Of a stretch of 64,000 bases of DNA, positions 26,107-36,249 are shown in pieces (within the stretch, counting starts at the first letter, position 1; each line of letters starts with the position of its first letter). The notes under the pieces are model-generated. The model saw nothing but the letters and a program-made list of their open reading frames with translations. It was not told the origin of the DNA and ran no database searches. The stretch spans positions 18,523,971 through 18,587,970 of the forward strand of contig NC_003070.9 of assembly GCF_000001735.4 (NCBI RefSeq), read 5' to 3'. The position numbers and the translations under genes were made by a program. This DNA is from Arabidopsis thaliana. Lineage: Eukaryota > Streptophyta > Magnoliopsida > Brassicales > Brassicaceae.

Positions 26107-27118
26107 GTCCCATCGTTTTCCCTATTTGACCTTTTTTGTTATGTAAAGAGTACAAAGCCTTTTTGGGTCAAATTGGTATGTATACGGCAATCTTATTAAA
26201 GTTGGATATATTTTGTCAAATTGTTTAACTCTGTTTTTTTTTTATTGGAAAAGAATATATTACTTATAGTCACGTTGAAACTTAACTGGGAAAATAATTT
26301 TCTTTTTGCCAACATAATCACGTTGAGACAAAACTGAAATATATTGGAAACAAAGTTAATTATAACTCTTTTCATATAATAAATTTACTGTTAAACTATA
26401 CACTATCCAATTTTAAAATATAAGAGATTTATGTTAAAACTAACCGATCTCAAAATATCCTTTCAAGTGTTGATTATCATAATTTAGATATAAAATTAAC
26501 AATACTTACCTATATAAAATTGGGTTCTTGACAATCAATGTCCAAGATCTCTGTTCAAACATAAAATTTCAAAGATTAAAATTTCAATAGAAACATTTGG
26601 AAATAATAAAGTCAAATTCTAAAACAATAATAACCTTATCTCTTTGTAAAATTCCGTTGTTACGATTAACAGATGATAAACGAAGACATAGTAACTTGAT
26701 TATCAGACAATTTTTGCAAATGATTTGTATTACGAAGAACCGTCTGGTTTATTTGGGTGTGTTTTAGTGAAGAGGATGATAAGACAAGACCTGTTCTGTT
26801 CTGTGAAAAAAAAACTTTCATCTATTCGGAAAAAAACAAATAGATTAGTTTGTCGTTTTTATTCATTTGCGGCCACTTTGCTCTAGCAGTACGATTTTTG
26901 TTATATACTACTATAGCTTATTTTATTTTCTCTTAGGAGACCATTAGATCTAGCTTCAGATCACGCAATGCGGTAATAATGATAATTAAAGGCATGATAA
27001 CACTTTTTGATCATTTTACTTCACTTTAAAAATAAATATAATATTTATAAAAAGATAAGTCAACTCCCCAATGTTAAAGTTTCCCAAAACCACTGAACCT
27101 AAAAAATCACACATAGCC

Positions 27119-27126
27119 TATATAAA
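27119..27126 (+). promoter_or_regulatory. TATA box of the second CAP gene
   Basis: TATATAAA in the context GCCTATATAAAGAAG lies 97 bp upstream of the ATG and is the duplicated counterpart of the element at 22110. Confidence 0.75.
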
Positions 27127-27215
27127 GAAGGCAAAGCATTCTTTCAGACTCACAACATTAACTATATATCTCCATCTTCTTAAAAATAATCATCACTAAA
27201 GATATAAATACGACA

Positions 27216-28476
27216 ATGAATACTTTCAAAACCCCTTTTCTCGTCATCGTTGCGATTAGCTTTCTTGTTGTTGCAACCAATGCTCAAAACACTCCACAAG
27301 ACTACCTTAACTCTCACAACACCGCTCGTGCGCAGGTTGGAGTACCGAACGTGGTGTGGGACACAACTCTCGCGGCCTACGCATTGAACTATTCAAATTT
27401 TAGAAAAGCCGACTGCAACCTTGTTCACTCCAACGGACCATATGGAGAAAACCTAGCCAAGGGAAGTAGTTCCTCGTTCTCGGCCATCTCGGCCGTCAAA
27501 CTTTGGGTCGACGAGAAACCTTACTACAGCTACGCATACAATAATTGCACAGGTATCTAATATCTTATACAATATAACCTCTATAAATTAATAATCGATA
27601 AAATAATAACTTCTATAAATTAATAAATTTTTCTGGTTCCGAGTTGGGACTAGTGTAAAATTTGATACAAATCGATAAATTAATAAGATAATATTTTTTT
27701 TGAAAATCCTATGTAAATATATGGTCCCATCAATATTATAAATTAATAATTGTATAAATTTATGAATATATATATTTATATTTATGTAAAACTTAGTAAA
27801 ATATGATTTTAGTATTGTTTTTTTTTAATTTATATTAATTCTTTGTAAAATTCAATTCTAATAATTTACTACATATAAAAAAGTTTTTTTTTTGGTTTTT
27901 AAACCTAATAATGGTTTTCTACTTGTAATGATTTTTAGGAAAATTATTGATTGTATAGAAAAACTACCGTTTAGATCACATTTTTGTAAAAAATTACAAA
28001 ATTTGTAAAATCTCTCCATAAATTAATAATTATTAATTTATCGATAAATTAATACCTCTCTAAATTAATAAATTTTCTCGGTCCCGACATTATTAATTTA
28101 TAGAGGTTTTACTGTATATATATACAATCAATCCATATCATTTGCCTTTTACTTGATTTTTTTTTGTTAACTAAAGTACGACGTACGTATTAACGTATAT
28201 ATAACTATGGTTTTATCTGAAAATGAACACAACAATTTTAATGTAACATAAACGCACACGAAAAATTAAATCGAGTGTATGTAATTAATAGAGATTTGAC
28301 AAAGCTTGTTGAATTTGAAAACTACAGGTGGAAAACAATGCTTGCATTACACGCAAGTGGTGTGGAGAGATTCAGTGAAGATAGGGTGTGCTAGGGTTCA
28401 ATGCACCAATACTTGGTGGTTCGTGAGTTGTAACTATAACTCACCCGGTAATTGGGTCGGAGAGTACCCTTACTGA
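27216..28476 (+). CDS. PR-1-like CAP/SCP family secreted protein, copy 2
   Basis: Exon 1 is 27216-27552, the intron is 27553-28327 (775 nt), and exon 2 is 28328-28476 (stop TGA), giving 161 aa. It has the same signal peptide as its neighbour ([20 protein letters not shown]) and a full CAP domain: [43 protein letters not shown] and [16 protein letters not shown]. Six cysteines are present. The GNxxxxxPY end keeps the CAPE-like pattern with SPGN, closer to the PR-1 type than the ASGN of copy 1. The intron is 489 nt longer than in copy 1 because it contains an Emigrant-like MITE of 545 bp; splice sites and phase (1) are the same. The locus corresponds to AT1G50060. Expression and processing cannot be judged from the sequence. 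Confidence 0.93.
27570..28114. mobile_element. Emigrant-like MITE in the intron of CAP copy 2
   Basis: Terminal inverted repeats are CAATATAACCTCTATAAATT at the left end and the complement of CAGTAAAACCTCTATAAATT at the right end. TA lies on each side (27568-27569 and 28115-28116) as the target duplication. The 545-bp, very AT-rich body has further internal inverted copies of the TIR motif. Ends and TA target match the pogo-derived Emigrant family as I remember it. It has no coding capacity. Confidence 0.82.
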
Positions 28477-29028
28477 TCCTGATCACTAATACTGTATTAC
28501 CTAAGACAATAAATATGATTTATGAATAAAACTAATTTGAATTACTGCATATGAAATTATAAATCTTTTGTTTTAATCTCAAGATGTAATAATTTATGAT
28601 CTTCACATAAAGAGGTTGTAAGCTTTGCCTTCTTTTACAATTAATCAAACGTTGTTTTTATTCTTGTTTATATAGTGAAAAAGTTTGTTCTACTCATAAA
28701 CTTGGTTATAAATTTCATATACATTTTTACACTGTAATCATATCGAAATTGCAGGGAAACCGAATTTAATTCAACTTCAGTGTAGTAAATTATTAGTTCC
28801 AAAAATTTGTTTTTAATCCAAACTGTATTAAACTTAGAGAGGACCATTTTGGTAATTATAATATTTAGTTTTGTTTCATTAAATCAGGAAGAGTTTTTTC
28901 AACCGAACAAGTAGAAATTCCAAATTTTTTACCCAAATCATTTATTAGAAAAAGGCTTTCTTTTAAGGCCTTTATGCAATGGTTGTTTTTGTGATAAATC
29001 ATATTACAAGTTAACAGTTATTAAAAAT
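28477..29028. other. CAP copy 2 3' flank up to the tRNA gene
   Basis: The first part aligns by eye with the 3' flank of CAP copy 1 and marks the right side of that duplication. The remainder is AT-rich with no gene. Confidence 0.5.
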
Positions 29029-29031
29029 GAT

Positions 29032-29108
<77 letters not shown>
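29029..29108 (+). tRNA. tRNA-Leu (anticodon UAG), copy 1
   Basis: This is an 80-nt cloverleaf. The acceptor stem GATAGTT pairs with AGCTGTC (including G-U pairs), and the discriminator is A. The A box is TGGCCGAGTGG. The anticodon stem CCAGA/TCTGG holds loop TTTAGGC with TAG at 29063-29065. There is a class II variable arm as expected for Leu, and the B box is GGTTCAAATCC. No CCA is encoded. T-rich DNA for Pol III termination follows. It is identical to the copy at 33930. Confidence 0.96.
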
Positions 29109-29152
29109 TCAAATAATTTTGTTTTGTTTTTTCTTTGGTCAACAAACTTTTA

Positions 29153-29653
29153 GGGGGTGTTATTGGTTCCAAATTTACAACGAATTTTGATGATTTCAAT
29201 CAAATCCTAGAAAGTAAAGAAATGAAAGATTTTAAACGATTGTTAGAGAGTATTTTATAATCTTGTTGATTAGTTTTTCATAATCTTGTAAAGTTTCTCT
29301 AACAATCTCTTTATTTTGATAATACTTTTCATGACTTTCCATGACTTTATTTTGTGAAGAAAAATGTAGAAAGTCATGAACCAATAACATAATAATTTAA
29401 ATCATTAACAATCATTAACAATCAAAGATTCTTTTGTTTTAATTGAATAACACAAAACTTTTAATGGCTTTATAAGAGTATGAATCTAATAAACCAAAAT
29501 TTATGAAAATTTTAGATTACTTTTTACAAATCTTAAATGAATAACACAAAAATTTAACATACTTTTAAAAAATCTTGATTGAATAACAATAGATTTTACA
29601 TGACAGTTTAAATCACTAAAACTTTTTTAAAATCATAAACGAATAACACCCCC
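29153..29653. mobile_element. Harbinger-like MITE, 501 bp
   Basis: The ends are inverted: GGGGGTGTTATTGGTTCC at the left and the complement of GGGGGTGTTATTCGTTTATG at the right. The flanks are TTA (29150-29152) and TGA (29654-29656), compatible with a mutated 3-bp TWA target duplication. There is no coding capacity. Family assignment rests on the termini and is tentative. Confidence 0.7.
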
Positions 29654-29790
29654 TGAGTCTCTAATTCTTGTCCGAAAGGATGTTGTATATGAACTTGAAA
29701 CCGTATTAATCATATTGTATCGTCGTAATAGTTCTTCATTACATGTACAAATTTAAATCGACCAACTTCATATTCACAAAATTTTCATCT

Positions 29791-29844
29791 AAATCGTTGT
29801 TTGATTTTGATCAAAAAGAAAAAAAAAAAAATCGTTGTTTGATT
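29791..29844 (+). repeat. 16-bp duplication flanking a 22-bp poly(A)-tailed micro-insertion
   Basis: AAATCGTTGTTTGATT occurs at 29791-29806 and again at 29829-29844. Between them is TTGATC followed by an A-rich tail (29807-29828). A duplicated target around a short tailed insert is the signature of a severely 5'-truncated retroposition. Confidence 0.75.
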
Positions 29845-29884
29845 AAACTAGTGGTATAGAACAAATAATAATAAGAGAAACTCA

Positions 29885-30234
29885 GAAGCTAGCAAACATT
29901 TTTTTTGCTAAACTGTTAATATCATAGAAATGAAAGGTTCGGCTTTACAAAATAGGAGCCAACTGATTTGAATCCTTGGCAAAAAAGAATAAAAAACAAG
30001 GAGACAAAAGATTTGAAAGTTACAGTGAGATCAAGTTAACCAGATTTGCATCAGGTTACGGTAACGTTTGCGCTTGCGTCTTGCGGTGATAATGTTTCTG
30101 ATTTCTCTATCGATAAGCTTGAAGATTGTAGGAGCTGGGATCGAGACTTGGTTGTGAACCACATTGTTCCTTTGCTTCCAAAGATTGTAAATCGTGGACT
30201 GGGCAGCTAACTTCCTGATGAAGCTAGCAAACAT
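29885..30234 (-). mobile_element. 5'-truncated LINE fragment with 15-bp target-site duplication
   Basis: GAAGCTAGCAAACAT flanks the insert at 29885-29899 and 30220-30234. Read on the minus strand, the insert encodes IRKLAAQSTIYNLWKQRNN, then IFKLIDREIRNIITARRKRK, and a stop at 30031. This is the typical C-terminal end of Arabidopsis LINE reverse transcriptases (zf-RVT region). A 3' UTR and a short A tail (T run at 29899-29906) follow. Only about 320 bp inserted. It lies between the tRNA and BCAT7-like genes. Confidence 0.88.
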
Positions 30235-30670
30235 ACACAGCAAAACACAATTGAAATCACTCTCTTCTGTCTGTGAAATTGCAATCACTCTCTCTGTCTT
30301 TTGCATCTTCAGATTTCTCCATTATATGTCTCATTGAGTAATTAATAAAATTTGAATCAGCTTTCCAAAAAAAAAAAAAAAAATCATTTCAAGTTTTAAC
30401 CATGAAATATAAATAGAAAAATAGAAGTTTCAACCATGACAACATGTTAGCTTTCAATTACAGGAGTCGCTCTTAAACCACTATTTTATTTGTTGGTAGA
30501 TCTTATTGGTGCTTTAAAGTTGAATAACAAGAACTATATGTATGGAGTAATAGTTCTTTAAACAAAAGATAACAATTTTTTTTTTTTTTGTTTAAAAGGA
30601 TAACAATTTTTATTCCTCTTTTTTCTCGCTTTTCATTGTTCTTAGTTTTTGCTTAGAAATTTATTTCTTC
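30235..30670. other. Non-coding stretch with an A17 tract downstream of the BCAT7-like gene
   Basis: A run of 17 A at 30367-30383 follows AATAAAATTTG, which looks like the 3' end of a poly(A)-tailed insertion on the plus strand, but I could not find its target duplication. A further T-rich micro-insertion between direct repeats is at 30568-30611. No gene is seen. Confidence 0.45.
30568..30611 (-). repeat. 13-bp direct repeat flanking a T-rich (minus-strand A-tailed) micro-insertion
   Basis: GATAACAATTTTT is present at 30568-30580 and 30599-30611. The 18 bp between them read, on the minus strand, CTTTTAAAC followed by an A run. The architecture is the same as at 29791-29844, although the T-rich flank makes the repeat boundaries fuzzy. 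Confidence 0.55.
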
Positions 30671-32824
30671 TTATGTTTCATCAGGAAACGAATCTGTTCC
30701 AACCAAATGATCGATCTCCATCATCCAACCCTTCTTATCTTCGACAACTCCCATTTGAATATTAGTTAATATCAAGTGAAGCTTCGTAGAGAATGCTTCT
30801 TCTCCTGTTCTATATTTTACCCTGTGGTCAAAGAAAGATAGATATGACCCAAAATCAACGTTAGGTAACCCGAGGAAAGACTAAAGATTTTAAGAAATGG
30901 TCTTTTAAGTTTTTATTTATGTTAAATTCATCACCTTTTGTCATGGAATGTCACGGTTTCAACAGCTTTAATGACCACTGCCGTCCCCGTGCAAAAAACT
31001 TCCTCTGCCTCTAATAGCTCATCCACAGAAAGATCACGTTCTTGAACCTGTGATACATTGTGAAACACATAGAATCTTGAAAACATTCATGAAATGTCTA
31101 TATACAAAAGGGTATCATTAGATAAAGTTGGAACCTCATAGCCAATGTCACGGGCTAGCTCACATATGCTCTTCCTTGTGATTCCTGGTAAAATGGTTCC
31201 TGAAGTTGGGGGAGTGGATACAATGTTTCCCTAGAAAATGAAGGATATATATACTAATGAGTTCTTGCAAATGCAATCTTAAGGATGAAACTTTATATTA
31301 TAATTTTTTCTATGTTCTTTACCTTTAGAATGAAGATGTTACAAGTAGAAACCTCTTCGATGTTTTTACCAGTTGCCGCATCCAGGAACAAGACATCAGA
31401 GAAACCCGAAGACTTTGCTTCGATCAACGATTTTACAACCTTCCAAATTTTATACAATAAAAAACCATGATTTAGATATGATCATTAACCTGGCCATCTA
31501 TATATCTCTGGTGTCTCTTTATTAATTACTTACTGGAGAATAATTTGTGCAGCTCTTCACACCCCCTGTTCCACCGAAGTGGGCTCGGCGATGGTTATGA
31601 TCAACTTTGAGGTTCAAGCCTGAGCTTGCCTACAAGAAATTAAGACAAACCAGTAAAGAGTCTTAAATTTTAAGGAATCTTTAGGCAGCATATGGCCATA
31701 TTTTAGCAAGTGTCAGAAGTGCTAGTGAACATGGTCTACAAAAAGGATACCATGCATTATTTAAAAAGTTTTAGAGCCCATATTTTTTTTCCTTTCACAT
31801 AGAGATTTGATCACTATTTAAAATATTAGACCGAGTTTACTTGATCACCAAGTATTTGAATAACAAACAAGCTCACCTTGTGATAATTTCCCACGGGAGA
31901 TGTGTAAATGAGGAACGTATATTCAGGAGCTGAAGCTACTCCAAGGACAGCACCAGTACCTATGAGTAGAGGCCTAATATACAAAGCTCCTTTCCCCGGA
32001 GGAGGTACCTAAAAAAAAAGAAGAGAAAAATCTTTAGCTACTTATAATAAAGATTAAAAAGTACTGATCACATGTTATTAGAGACACCATATAGTACCCA
32101 TTTGTTGTTGGCAAGCACAGTTTGCTTAACTGCTTCAACGAATTGCTCCGGGGAAGGAGGTGTCATACAAAGCCTATCTGCACCTGTTTGCATACGAATA
32201 GCGTTTTGGTCAGGTCGGAAGAGTGTGATCCGACCGTCTTCTGTCCTGTAAGCCTTGAGACCTTCAAATAGTCCCTACAAACCCCCAAGCCAATATCAAA
32301 TGATTTTCTCTCAAACTCTCTTACAAGCTTTTGCTTAAGAGTATACGATCTAGATTATAAACCGATCCAAATCCAATATGACAAAACGTTCAAAAACCAA
32401 ACACCAGTATTGAACAAAAATTTATAAGTGAGTGGGGAAAAAATGAAGAGAGAACAAAACCTGGCCATAATTGAGAATCCCAGCACAAGGGCTTATAGAA
32501 ATATCCCCATAAGGAACAATCTCTCCTGTTGAAAAGCTCTCTCCTTGTTTGCATTTCGCCACATACATATAATCTGTTGGAACCAGTGCGAATCCGAGCT
32601 CATCCCATTTTACATTCGCATACTTTTCATCGGCTTTACTGTTTTATTGCATGTCACAAAAGAAAACAAAAAAACACACACATACATAATTAGTTAGTAA
32701 AAGAGTTTGGCCGTTTTGAATAAACAGAGAAAGGAACGTTTAAAAAAAGTCATGTTTATGAAAAGATGATATTTTTGCACCTTGTAAAAAGAGGTGATGA
32801 AGAAGGGTGCACAGAAGGAGCCAT
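30671..32824 (-). CDS. BCAT7: Branched-chain aminotransferase, BCAT7-like
   Basis: This is a PLP-dependent fold-type IV aminotransferase interconverting Leu, Ile or Val with their 2-oxo acids. The start ATG is at 32824-32822 ([15 protein letters not shown]) and the stop TAA is at 30673-30671. The intron layout matches the neighbouring BCAT6-like gene. Visible landmarks are [20 protein letters not shown] followed by KSCTNYSP (the Lys after TGGV is the expected PLP-binding residue, near 31565), [24 protein letters not shown] and [10 protein letters not shown]. By comparison with the BCAT6-like gene the product is about 367 aa, with three extra N-terminal residues and a longer tail (DSFPDET). 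No organelle transit peptide is obvious, suggesting a cytosolic enzyme. No disruption was seen. The locus corresponds to AT1G50090. Confidence 0.93.
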
Positions 32825-33929
32825 TGGATAGAGAAATAAGACAGAGAGCAAGAAAGTAGTTAATTTAAGGCTTAAGAACACGACTAAACACTTGCTTTTA
32901 TAGAGACAACAACAAACAAACCCTTCGAATTCCAGTGGTCATTTCCTTTTGTTTCGGCACAATCCATGGGTCTTTTTTTTATTAATTTAGAATCTTTAAA
33001 CTAGTATAATATTTTCAAAGACTAAAAGCCATACTTGACAAACATATTAAAGACCCAAATTAAAAGGCTTACCATTAAGATGCAATGAATTAGATGCGGG
33101 TGCGTTATGTGGAATTTGCAAAAACACACGTTTGTGATTTTACTTTAAGGTAAGTTTGTGTGTTTTATATTTACTTTTAACCAAAAAGCCGATCTTTAAT
33201 TAGTTTATGTGTAAAACATGTGTTTACTGTAGTCTATTTTTATGTAAGCACGTTGGTCCTGAATAACTCTATCTAAAAGATAGTTTTTTTCCGGTTATTT
33301 AATTAAAATAATGTTGGACGAAAGAAAGAAAAAAAGTTTATATATACATGCATAGCTAGTTATATAGTATCGATCTGCCCATCACATGCAGCTTTTATCG
33401 ATTTAAGTTTATCTACCAAAGTCAGCTATTCTTAAAACTAAATATACGGCAAATGGGATACAAAATAATTGAGTAATGCAAATGGGATATTAAATAAATT
33501 CTAGTACTAATTTAAGACCAAATGATTAAAGTTGCAGCCAAGTCTCTTAATATATATGTGACAAGTCTACAAGCTTCAGTTACAAGGTGTTAGGTGTTTA
33601 TGTACACGTTAAAGAGTTTAGGAAATTGTATTATTGATTCATATGGAGATATAAAGAATATTATACCGAATCTAAATCAAGATTAGGATGCTAAAGAACT
33701 ACAAAATTTTGCTTTAAACTACAGATATGAATTATTTTCCATATGCAATTTACCGAAAGGAATATGAAAATAATATGGTTCCATCTGTGTAAACCAACTA
33801 TTTTAAAAGCAAACGTGGAAGCTCGTATTTTTATCAACGTACACGAGGACTTGCGTCACACGGAAGCGATGTGGAAAAAGATAACTGTAAGCATTATTAG
33901 ATAACAATGTACGTGTATGTTCAACAAAT
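32825..33929. other. BCAT7-like promoter region and spacer up to tRNA copy 2
   Basis: This AT-rich non-coding DNA of 1.1 kb contains the BCAT7-like 5' leader and promoter (gene on the minus strand) at its left end. No further gene or element is recognised. Confidence 0.5.
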
Positions 33930-33932
33930 GAT

Positions 33933-34009
<77 letters not shown>
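33930..34009 (+). tRNA. tRNA-Leu (anticodon UAG), copy 2
   Basis: The sequence is identical over 80 nt to the gene at 29029. The anticodon TAG is at 33964-33966 and a T run follows. It ends 223 bp before the stop codon of the BCAT6-like gene, whereas copy 1 lies 1.56 kb from its BCAT because of inserted elements. Confidence 0.96.
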
Positions 34010-34232
34010 TCTAATGTTTTTAATTTATTTTCATTTTGTCTCCCTTAATGAACGATGTCGTATTGGACCTTAAACCTTTGAACATACTGCCGCCTCTTGT
34101 ATCTTAAGAGTTACCCATTATTTATTACAAGTCCCATGATAAAAAAAGAAGAATCCTAATAAAAACCAACACATGAGAAGAAAAGATACACGTTTGAGTA
34201 CATAGAATCATCAGCTTTCTAAACTTCTTCTT

Positions 34233-36249
34233 TCAACCTTGACAAGGATCAATGTCCACCATCCAACCTTTCTTATCTTCAACAACTCCCATCTGAATAT
34301 TGGTCAACATCGAGTGAAGCTTCGTAGACAATGCTGCTTCTCCTGTCCTGTATTTTACCCTGTAGTCAAAAGATAGATATGACCCAAAATCAACATTCGA
34401 GAATCAGATGAAAGGGTCTTTGATTTATTATGGTTTTATAAAAGTTAATCACTTTTTGTCATGGAAGGTCACAGTTTCAACAGCTTTAACGACCACTGCA
34501 GTCCCTGTGCAGAAAACTTCTTCTGCCTCTAGTAGCTCATCCACAGATACATCGCGTTCTTCGACCTGTGATAACATTAATTGTCACTCACAATCTGCTA
34601 ATCTTGATTTCATGAGAATGTCTATATATGAAAGAGGAGGTGGAACCTGGTAGCCAATATCATGAGCCAGCTCACTTATGCTTTTCCTCGTGACTCCAGG
34701 TAAAATGGTTCCTGAAGTTGGTGGGGTGGATACAATGTTTCCCTAAAAAATGAATGATTTCTAATGAGTTTACGCATAGGAATTTAAAAGGTTGGAACTT
34801 TCTATATAATGTTGAAACTCTTTACCTTGACAATGAAGATGTTACAAGCAGTAAGCTCTTCGATGTTTCTACCAGTTGCTGCATCCAGGAACAGGACATC
34901 AGAGAAACCCGCTGACTTTGCTTCGAGTAACGATTTCACAACCTTTCAAAAATTATAAAAGAGGAAATCAGAGAACAAGATATTTCATTAACCTGTTTCC
35001 ATGGAAGATAAAATTATATTTCCTAGTATCTCTTTACTTACTGGAGAATAGTTTGTGCAGCTCTTGACACCCCCCGTTCCACCTGAATGGGCTCGGTGAT
35101 ACTTATGATCAACTTTGAGGTTCAAGCCTGAGCTTACCTACAAGACAGACAAACCAATTAGCTGTCTCAACTTTAAAGAGTCTTAAGGCAGAGTATATGA
35201 AACAAAAACATACAAAATCACCTTATGGTAATCTCCTACGGGAGATGCATATATGAGAAAAGTGTATTCAGGTGCTGGAGCTACTCCAAGGGTAGCACCA
35301 CTCCCTAGTAGCAGAGGCCTTATATACAGAGTTCCTTTACCCGGAGGAGGAACCTAAAACCGAAAAACCATTACACTACTCTTTAGCAGCAACTACTAAA
35401 GATGAGAGTAACCTACGATAGAGAACCACATCAGAAGGAACTAGAGGTACAATGGTCCAATAGTCCATACCCATTTCTTGTTGGCAAGCACAGTTTGCTT
35501 AACTGCCTCGACAAATTGTTCTAGAGTAGGAGGTGTCATACAAAGCCTCTCCGCACCAGTTTGCATGCGAAGAGCGTTTTGGTCAGGCCGGAAAATCCTA
35601 ATCCGGTCGTCTTCTGTTCTGTAAGCTTTGAGACCTTCAAATAGTCCCTACAAAGCCAAACCAATATCAAAAGGTATAGACGCTAAAGTTGCTGACTTTT
35701 ACAGTCAATTCAAACAATCATTGATTAAAGGCTTCAAATTTCTTAATAATGTTTCTGATAAATACCGAAGTTCCTACAATCAGTGAGATTTGGTAAGGCT
35801 TATACAACCAGAGAAAGCAAATTAGCACTAATTTGATGAAGTAAGAGCCATAATGGTCCTCAAAACCTACCTGGCCGTAATTGAGAATCGGAGAACAAGG
35901 GCTAATTGAAATGTCGCCATAAGGAACAATCTTCCCTTGTGTAAAGCTCTCTCCTTGTCTGCATTTGGCTACATACATATAATCTATTGGAGTCAGAGCG
36001 AATCCAAGCTCTTCCCATTTGACATTCGCATATTTTTCATCTGTTTCACTGATTTGATTTCAATGCATGCCCACCAAAAGAAAACAGAAAATGAGTAAAA
36101 TGAATTTAAATGAACAAACACGAGATAACCCCAGATCAGGGGATTCTAATAACTATAAATCTGTCCTTTTTTTTTTCTTCTCATTTATCATAAAAAGATG
36201 AGACCTTTTTATACCTTGTAGTACGAAGAGGTGATGAAGAAGGAGCCAT
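34233..36249 (-). CDS. BCAT6: Branched-chain aminotransferase, BCAT6-like
   Basis: This PLP enzyme of branched-chain amino-acid metabolism is rebuilt from nine exons: 36215-36249, 35871-36048, 35471-35647, 35222-35353, 35042-35137, 34826-34942, 34647-34742, 34453-34565 and 34233-34359. All phases join and give 356 aa, the length I recall for BCAT6. It starts [20 protein letters not shown] and has no evident transit peptide, so it is likely cytosolic. Landmarks are [70 protein letters not shown] (PLP Lys after TGGV), [20 protein letters not shown] and [16 protein letters not shown]. The end is VDIDPCQG. It is a tandem paralogue of the BCAT7-like gene at 30671. The locus corresponds to AT1G50110. 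Confidence 0.95.

Larger units (their letters stand above)
26074..27215. other. Divergent intergenic region between TAS1b and the second CAP gene
   Basis: It holds the TAS1b promoter at its left end and the CAP promoter at its right end. From about 26860 it resembles the upstream flank of the first CAP gene (TTCATTTGCG, GCTTATTTTATTT, CCATT-GAT-TAGCTT blocks). No gene is seen. Confidence 0.55.

Noticed and set aside
31285..31470. Plus-strand open frame inside the BCAT7-like gene
   Set aside because: It overlaps intact BCAT exons on the other strand and encodes nothing recognisable.
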